Source of the DNA: Candidatus Fredericiella danica
Lineage (GTDB): Bacteria; Chloroflexota; Anaerolineae; Caldilineales; Caldilineaceae
Length of the DNA stretch: 64,000 nt
Assembly (NCBI GenBank): GCA_016713335.1
Contig: JADJPH010000040.1
Coordinates: 18,692-82,691, forward strand
Reading direction: 5' to 3'
Below are positions 58,475-64,000 of the stretch, one piece after another; position 1 is the first letter of the stretch, and each line of letters starts with the position of its first letter. The notes beneath the pieces are model-generated. The model searched no databases, was not told the DNA's origin, and worked only from the letters and a program-made list of their open reading frames with translations. The position numbers and the translations under genes are program-made.

Positions 58475-59787
58475 CTAGACAGGTGCTGCGGCGCGCCCAT
58501 CGCGATGATGATTCAGTACGCGATGCGCAACGGCAAGCCGCCGATGGGTCTGCGCAAGTTCATTCTGGAACTCGGGATCGGTCCCAAGGCCAAGTTGACG
58601 ATGCAGAATGTGCAGCACTGCGTGTTTGGCCTCCAGGAGCTCGACTTCAGCAGAAAGGCTTGATGTGGCATGCCGATAGCTGGCCAGATAGATCTGTTCG
58701 ATTGCGTCATCCTTGAGTTGTGAGTCGCTCCAGTCGGTCAATTGATACCACGAACGTGTCAGCCATTGCCGCTGGAATATGTTGCCAATCTTCCAGCATC
58801 CATCCTCCAAACGGATCTGCCCAGTACACTCCAACCCCCACAGGATCGTCTGGAGTTGCGTAGCTGCGACGTCAGCCAACAGACTCTCGATCCGATAGTC
58901 CTCAATCCCGGTGCGCTCTGCCAACAAAAGCATGATCTGGCGCTGCAACGCCGACATGTGCTGTAGGTCAACCGAGAACAACCCAGCCAGCAGGTGGTCC
59001 GGGTCGATGTCGGCCGGGTCCGGCGTGCGAAGCCGAGGAAAGCGCCATCGGCTTCATGGTAGAGGCGATGGCACAAGTACTGGATGAGATAGGGGTTGCA
59101 ATTCGTATGATCCAAAATGGCAGCGATGATCTCAGGCGCAACGGCCAACGGCTCGTCACTTTGTCGCTGCTCAACCAGCGCTGCCGCTACCTCCGGCTCC
59201 AGTTTCCATAGATGGATCACGTTGAAGTTCTGGAGGAAGGGCGTGTGCGCGTTCCCCACACAGAGCCGGTTCAGGTTGGCCAGTAGTTGGGTTGATGTGA
59301 GAATGGTCTTCTGGTTGCCGCTACTCAAGGCAGCATGCAGGCGAGTCACCCAGGCTGGTTCAGATCTGGCGATTCGAAGCAACACTTCCACCTCGTCGGC
59401 CATCAGCAAGAGTTTTTTCCCTGCTGCGCCGATCGACTCAGCCAGCCGCGCCAGGATCACCGTAGCATCCAGTCCGGCAAGCCTTCTGACGGTTACGCCG
59501 CAATGCTCGAAACGCTGATGGGCGTCCTCAACAGCCATATAGAGTTCGTCCGAGAGATCGCCGCTCGTCTCACATCCCTGCATATCCCAGATGAGCGGGA
59601 CCCAGGAGCATCCTTCTCGGTCCGTCAAATGCTCCAACTGGTGCAGCAGGGACGTCTTGCCGGCGCGGCGTGTACCGACAACCCAAAACTCCGTTTCAGG
59701 TGAGTTCAGCAGGGTATCAATGACATGCTGGCGGCCATAATGGTTTTGGCCTGAAACCCAGCGTCCTACAACATACGGATTGCGCAT
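58475..59787 (-). CDS. STAND/AAA-like ATPase, partner of the propeller sensor (one frameshift)
   Basis: ATG 59787 starts NPYVVGRWVSGQNHYGRQHV, the lead-in also seen before the ATPase of the upstream gene (NPYISGEPV...FFGRREM). Walker A is GTRRAGKTSLL at about residue 40 and Walker B LLLMADEVEVLL at about residue 125. The lid region reads DHTNCNPYLIQYLCHRLYHE. A shift near 59035 leads to DIDPDHLLAGLFSVDLQHMS and a winged-helix-like part ending in a helical tail (ELLEAKHAVLHILHRQLGLG). It lies 51 bases after the propeller-STAND gene and is likely its operon partner. Effector activity is not visible. Confidence 0.72.
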
Positions 59788-59838
59788 CACATCTATACCG
59801 GCGTTTCTTTACGCAGGTGTTGCCGTTTACAGCACCAC

Positions 59839-62800
59839 CTACTTAACTGCCTGGAGGGGTTTCATCACAATGCCCCCATGGTTCAACGTCCCCGTCCGGT
59901 CGCCGTTGCCGGGACTACCGGTAAGTTCACCTTTGGCGTCCGCTGCTATGGCTGTCAGTTCTGTATGGGCGAAGTAAGCGTCTTCCATCGTAATCTGGCG
60001 GCGCTTACGGGCGAGCATGTGATTCACAGCCTCCATTGCATACTGCTGGACACGATAGGGTCGCCCGTCCGTCTGATCCAGGATGAAGTCCAAAGCTGCC
60101 CGATCAAATGCGTAAAATTTGCGCACCGGTTCACGCAGCAATTCTTCGGCCTGCGTGCGCGTGAACGGCGGCATTTCGATTTCGTTGAACATGTTGTACC
60201 AGGGACTCTCCACGCGGTCCCATTCCTTGTTGATGGCAATCCCGGCGACAACCGCGCCCACCGTTGATGCAAAATCGCGCATGAAGATACGCCGCAACTG
60301 CTGCTGATAGAGCGGATCAAACCGGCTCAGCGTGTCGACTTCGTCGAGCAGCAGGATCAACCGCACATACTTTCCTGTTTTGTAGCTGGCGCTGTACTCT
60401 TCGAGCAGACCGACGACCGTACGGAGATCGCGCCCAAATTCACGGTCGGTGTAGTCGTTCGGCGCCATCTCGCGCACTTGCAGTTCGGAGAGCTGCGCCA
60501 AATCCGCAGGTTCGAGTTGTGGTAATGCGCCGACATTCTCGACGATCTCGTCCATCAGCAGATGAAAGAAGAGCACACTGGTCGTTCCCTCAAGGTCGAT
60601 CATGACCGGCACAAACCAGTATGCGTCATCGTCGATCTGCCTCAGCGCCAGCAACAACTGATAGAGCAGCGTCGTCTTGCCGATGCGGCGTTCGCCATGA
60701 ATCATGATGCAGTTGTTGTGGAGGGTGGAGACGATGCGCGAGAGCATCTCGCGCCGGCCAAAGAACATGGCTTCGCTGCGCACCGGCTCACCGCTGATAT
60801 ACGGATTGAAGCCGCGCTGCACGGCTCTGACCACACGAAATCTTTCTCGCCCAAATTCATAGCTGACGTAGCCAAAGCCCACGATCGCCAGCATGGCGAA
60901 CAGCACCAGCAGTTGCAGTACCCGCACGGGCACGACACCCAGCAGCGGCACCATATACGTAGACGGCGCCAGACCACCGACCAACTTAAAGGTCTTGAGC
61001 GCAGAATAGTTCATCGCCGCATCTCTGGCGACGACGTCCAGCGCATAGTCGCCCATTGTTCCAGGGTGACGTCGATCCGTCCGGCGTTGGTGAACTGCCA
61101 GTTGCCGGGCAATCCTGGTCCCGCAACCGATAGAGGACATGGACGTTGCGATCACCTGCCTTGCCAGATCGCCAATCGAGTAGCGAAAGTGGATTTGCTC
61201 ATCGAGCACCAGTCGCCACCGATCACCCTCTTTCTGGACGCCCGCGCCGGTTGGGTCGGTAATCTCCATCCAGGGTGGTGATTTTTCGGGGCGGTACCAT
61301 GACAGCCCTTTTTGGCCACCAAACCAATAACCGCCGTTGTTATCGAGCGCAATTGCCGTGACGGATCCTGTAGGGGCCGTACCAACCGCATCAAACGGCG
61401 GAACTTCATATTGATCGATGTGTGCAAGGCCAACCATACTGCCGACCAGGAGGGCGTCGCCAACCCGATCTGGGGAGATCACAAAGATGCGATCGCTACC
61501 GGCAAATTGACGCTGTCCCCACACGCGCCATGTTGCGCCGTCCCAGAAGTAGATCCCTTTGCCTTCGAAGGCGACATACATGCCACCCGCCGCCGCCGGA
61601 CTTGGACTCAGCGCAGTTACCTTCGCCCGGCCAAGCAATTCGTTGCCCTGCGCAGCATCTTCCCACGCACCCTGGGGCGCCCGCCGCCAGAGCCCGCCAC
61701 CTTGCGGTGCAACCCAAACCCGGCCTGCTTGATCGACACTGACCAGGGCAATCGACTGCCCGGAAAAATTACGATCCCATTGAACGCTATCGTTGGCAAA
61801 CGCGTGATAAGCCAACCCTTCGGTCGTCCCAATCCAGAGTCCGTGGCGGTCCGGCGCAAGCGTGCGCACCTGCAGCGACGGGAGCGCAGCGTCTGCAATG
61901 GGATTGCTCCACTTGTCTGATGCGTAGCGATTGACACCGTGCTCCGTTGCCACCCAAATCGCACCGTAGCGATCAAGCGCAAGATCGTTAATCTGGACAT
62001 TCCCGGCTCGGGTTGCTGGCGGATGCAGCGTGGTCGGTGGCTCATACGGGCTGTGATAGAGTTGAATTCCTGCGTCTTGGGTTGCCGCCCAAAGATTCCC
62101 ATGGACATCAAAGACGAGATCGACGATCGGCATCCCCCCGCCAAAGTCAAGATCGTGCCATGCCCAGGGTTGATAGCGATAAATGCCGAGCGCCGATGCA
62201 AACCAGATCGAGTAATCCTGATCTAGCGCCATCGCCCGAATATCTGGCGACTCCAGGCCACCACCTTCTGCAATGCCCAGACGTCGCAAACTTACCTGGC
62301 GTCCGTTCGAAAAAAGGTACTGGACTGCACCGGCGCCGTTTGTTGCCACCCAAAGACTCTCGTTGGGCATGCCCTGGATCGCAGTAATCCGGTGTTCCGG
62401 CTTGTGGCTGAAAAATGGGGAATACGACTGAACATGCCCGGTCGCTAAATCCAGTTCCACCAGATTCAATCCCAGTCCCAGCCAGAGGCCTCCCAACCCA
62501 TCGCCCCAGATGGCCGTAACCGGCACGTCATCCAATGGGTTGAGCGCATCCGTAGTGGACATCTGGAGCACATCGCCAGTAGCCGGAGAAATGCGCCAGA
62601 GTCCATTGTCAGCACCCACCCAAAGGTAGCCCTCCGCATAGTGCAAATCATGGATCACGGTGGCGGCAAGTTCATCGACTACAGTGATTCGCGCGGCGGT
62701 GGACTGCATCAACCCGGCGTTGGTGGCGATCCAGAGGGTGGCGCCCGCGTCGAGGAGATCCGTGATGGGACTGCCGACTTCAACTGCCGGTTGCCAGCGG

Positions 62801-63225
62801 AAGGTGTCCCAACGCAGAAGCTCGCCGCAATCCGTCGCGGCCCAAATGCCACCGGCTGTCGCCGACGCCAACGCAGTGATGTGACGCGGTCCGCTAGCGC
62901 CGTTATCTAAAGGCTCGCGACCAAGAATACGGTCAAATGGATATGAATTCCAGGTACCATTAAAGTGGCTGATACCCGCGCCTGTACCGAACCAGATTTC
63001 ATCCTTTTCCGGCAAGATCACATATGCATTGTATACATCTGGACCATAGAACTGGCGAAAGACATCCCAACGACCTTGTGGCACCCAGTGGCCGATGGCT
63101 TGTAGCGGGAAGCAAAGGCAGGCAGCACAGACAACGAAGGCGAGCACCAACCGTCTGAACCCTCGAGGGGAAGGATATGCTGCAACGCGTAACTGGCGGC
63201 AATGTGGCGGCGATGAAGGTTGCAT
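59839..63225 (-). CDS. Membrane sensor: beta-propeller, Y_Y_Y domain, TM helix and STAND/AAA ATPase
   Basis: About 1128 residues. The N-terminal signal/anchor (RRLVLAFVVCAACLCFPLQA) is followed by a two-component-type propeller (about 45-660) with repeated units such as GGIWAATDCGELL, LWIGTTEGLAYHA and GAIWVATEHGVNRY. A Y_Y_Y-like segment (about 680-742) ends YALDVVARDAAMNYS, then a helix (VLQLLVLFAMLAIVGFGYV) at about 775. Normally a histidine kinase follows; here it is NPYISGEPV, FFGRREML, Walker A HGERRIGKTTLL (about 845) and Walker B LILLLDEVDT (about 958). Between 61050 and 61150 the frame is locally displaced and then restored: another frame there reads VHVLYRLRDQD, and a third NWQFTNAGRIDVTLEQ. 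Confidence 0.82.
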   Translation of the reverse strand: MQPSSPPHCRQLRVAAYPSPRGFRRLVLAFVVCAACLCFPLQAIGHWVPQGRWDVFRQFYGPDVYNAYVILPEKDEIWFGTGAGISHFNGTWNSYPFDRILGREPLDNGASGPRHITALASATAGGIWAATDCGELLRWDTFRWQPAVEVGSPITDLLDAGATLWIATNAGLMQSTAARITVVDELAATVIHDLHYAEGYLWVGADNGLWRISPATGDVLQMSTTDALNPLDDVPVTAIWGDGLGGLWLGLGLNLVELDLATGHVQSYSPFFSHKPEHRITAIQGMPNESLWVATNGAGAVQYLFSNGRQVSLRRLGIAEGGGLESPDIRAMALDQDYSIWFASALGIYRYQPWAWHDLDFGGGMPIVDLVFDVHGNLWAATQDAGIQLYHSPYEPPTTLHPPATRAGNVQINDLALDRYGAIWVATEHGVNRYASDKWSNPIADAALPSLQVRTLAPDRHGLWIGTTEGLAYHAFANDSVQWDRNFSGQSIALVSVDQAGRVWVAPQGGGLWRRAPQGAWEDAAQGNELLGRAKVTALSPSPAAAGGMYVAFEGKGIYFWDGATWRVWGQRQFAGSDRIFVISPDRVGDALLVGSMVGLAHIDQYEVPPFDAVGTAPTGSVTAIALDNNGGYWFGGQKGLSWYRPEKSPPWMEITDPTGAGVQKEGDRWRLVLDEQIHFRYSIGDLARQVIATSMSSIGCGTRIARQLAVHQRRTDRRHPGTMGDYALDVVARDAAMNYSALKTFKLVGGLAPSTYMVPLLGVVPVRVLQLLVLFAMLAIVGFGYVSYEFGRERFRVVRAVQRGFNPYISGEPVRSEAMFFGRREMLSRIVSTLHNNCIMIHGERRIGKTTLLYQLLLALRQIDDDAYWFVPVMIDLEGTTSVLFFHLLMDEIVENVGALPQLEPADLAQLSELQVREMAPNDYTDREFGRDLRTVVGLLEEYSASYKTGKYVRLILLLDEVDTLSRFDPLYQQQLRRIFMRDFASTVGAVVAGIAINKEWDRVESPWYNMFNEIEMPPFTRTQAEELLREPVRKFYAFDRAALDFILDQTDGRPYRVQQYAMEAVNHMLARKRRQITMEDAYFAHTELTAIAADAKGELTGSPGNGDRTGTLNHGGIVMKPLQAVK

Positions 63226-63613
63226 AATGAAGCAGCGCAACACACCACGCCACTGGCGGATCAGTCATCAGGTGACCGTAGTCTGCCCAACGGGTTCTTC
63301 GTTTGACAGTCGGTTCGGCACGCCTACTCTGGCCCCCCAGCAACGTGCGCTCGCGACGGCGAGACTATACCCCTTTCATTACCATAACGATAAAACAAAG
63401 CAATATTTAAGTTCTATGTTTACATAGTATATTGCAACTTGGAAATACAGTCAAGGCTATGCGATATGTCACCCAGCAAAAACATAAAAGTAAAGACACT
63501 TTATGTAGATATGTTTGATGTGTCTCCCGTCATTTGATGTAAAAGCACCCGACATCAGTCGCTGTTTTGTCAAGAAAATGTGTGCATAAAAATGCGCATT
63601 TCGTGTTGTGGCA
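63226..63613. other. AT-rich intergenic region with the sensor-operon promoter
   Basis: No gene is seen. The 63360-63600 part is much richer in A and T than the surroundings. It contains the leftward promoter at 63426-63454 and a palindrome over it; the rest shows nothing recognisable. Confidence 0.6.
63414..63454 (-). promoter_or_regulatory. Promoter and palindromic operator of the sensor operon
   Basis: On the minus strand TTGACT (63454-63449), a 17-base spacer and TATACT (63431-63426) form a near-consensus promoter. CTATGTTTACATAG (63414-63427) is a 14-base inverted repeat overlapping the -10 end and the start site, suggesting repression. The transcript would have a leader of about 190 nt. 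Confidence 0.6.
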
Positions 63614-64000
63614 TTACGTTAAGTCGACCCTGGCGCCGTCACTCTCCAGGCTCTGTTGCGCCGCCGCCAGCACGCGCAGCACCCGCAACCCGTTGGCGCC
63701 GTCTGTCAGCGGCTGCGCACCCGTCCGCACGCAGGCCACAAAGTGGCTGCACTCCTCTTGAAGCGGCTCGCGCATATCCAACCGGGGGATCAAGATGTCG
63801 CCACTGTGCAACTTGTACTGGAAGTCACCATAGGTGACGTCCCCCTTGCGAAACGCCCCTTTGTCGTATACCCGCACCTTGCCTTCTGCACTGACGTCGT
63901 CATACACGATCATCTTGCGGCTGCCAACCACGGTCATCTCGCGGGTCTTGCTCGGATCCAGCCAACTGGCATGGATGTGGCAAAGCACCTGGTTGGGAAA
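63614..64000 (-). CDS. Gfo/Idh/MocA family oxidoreductase, C-terminal part (gene cut by window edge)
   Basis: The leftward frame is open from the right edge to the stop at 63614. VLCHIHASWLDPSKTREMTV and VGSRKMIVYDDVSAEGKVRV, followed by PLQEECSHFVACVRTGAQPL and LRVLRVLAAAQQSLES, are the C-terminal substrate-domain blocks of Gfo/Idh/MocA dehydrogenases of the UDP-N-acetylglucosamine 3-dehydrogenase (WlbA/WbpB) type. Those enzymes work with DegT aminotransferases in making amino sugars, and such an aminotransferase lies at 57167-58279. The nucleotide-binding half is outside the window. Confidence 0.78.
   Translation of the reverse strand, partial: FPNQVLCHIHASWLDPSKTREMTVVGSRKMIVYDDVSAEGKVRVYDKGAFRKGDVTYGDFQYKLHSGDILIPRLDMREPLQEECSHFVACVRTGAQPLTDGANGLRVLRVLAAAQQSLESDGARVDLT

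Noticed and set aside
58406..58663. Rightward frame behind an AAGGAGGGG sequence
   Set aside because: The purine-rich site almost touches the GTG, and the product is the antisense of the conserved ATPase tail. The ATPase frame is the real one.

Overview
The window looks like a chromosomal piece of a Chloroflexota bacterium, most likely of the Anaerolineae/Caldilineae type. This is inferred from high G+C, nucleoside-transport lipoproteins with Ala/Pro-rich linkers after the lipobox, secreted proteins ending in a short Leu-Pro hydrophobic tail, a serS T-box leader, a SNF2 plus SWIM-finger gene pair, and many small dispersed repeats. No rRNA gene, phage or conjugative module is visible.

Layout. 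1-2170: a GT39-type membrane glycosyltransferase (cut by the window edge) divergent from a low-molecular-weight tyrosine phosphatase. 2282-7465: a complete BMP/PnrA-type nucleoside ABC importer operon (lipoprotein, double ATPase, two permeases) with a promoter and an intercistronic hairpin. 7469-15627: a YdjM-like membrane protein, a polysaccharide flippase, a beta-helix surface protein, a glycosyltransferase, a HAAS-like membrane protein and a DUF5661 protein, interrupted by an extremely G/C-rich homopolymer block. 15641-19197: a two-subunit CoA-transferase and a MhqO/MhqD-like quinone or catechol detoxification pair. 19359-22268: a DUF6069 protein, a Gfo/Idh/MocA oxidoreductase and an MFS transporter. 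22284-22503: a candidate stand-alone small RNA with its own promoter and terminator. 22600-29440: a decayed zone with an RCC1-repeat remnant, two paralogous PAS histidine kinases (one broken by in-frame stops, one by frameshifts), an IS630-like remnant and a truncated conflict-system-like gene. 29601-36306: a glycosyltransferase, a CDP-paratose epimerase-like enzyme, a TetR regulator with an SDR gene, a repeat block and aspS. 36514-44921: WS/DGAT, SNF2 helicase plus SWIM protein, SDR, T-box and serS. 45163-45454: two tRNA-Ser genes and a truncated tRNA-Arg. 46121-55726: an NmrA-like protein, cytochrome c lipoprotein, zinc-ribbon/LysM protein, VOC protein, ATC-hydrolase-like protein, DUF1028 protein, subtilase and methyltransferase. 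55759-58279: a GT2/DegT surface-sugar group. 58475-63225: an operon of two STAND/AAA-like ATPases, the first being a transmembrane beta-propeller sensor. A Gfo/Idh/MocA enzyme is cut by the right edge.

A dominant property is that about a third of the genes are interrupted by frameshifts, many of them exactly at runs of three to seven identical bases, so single-base homopolymer errors in the assembly are the simplest explanation. Other lesions do not fit this: two CAA-to-TAA changes in a receiver domain, a loss of about 100 codons from serS, and a tRNA cut in its T-arm. These point to true decay or mis-joins.

The most interesting biology is the propeller-STAND sensor operon, the candidate small RNA, the serS T-box whose variable base matches the tRNA-Ser discriminator in the same window, and several small families of palindromic intergenic repeats.
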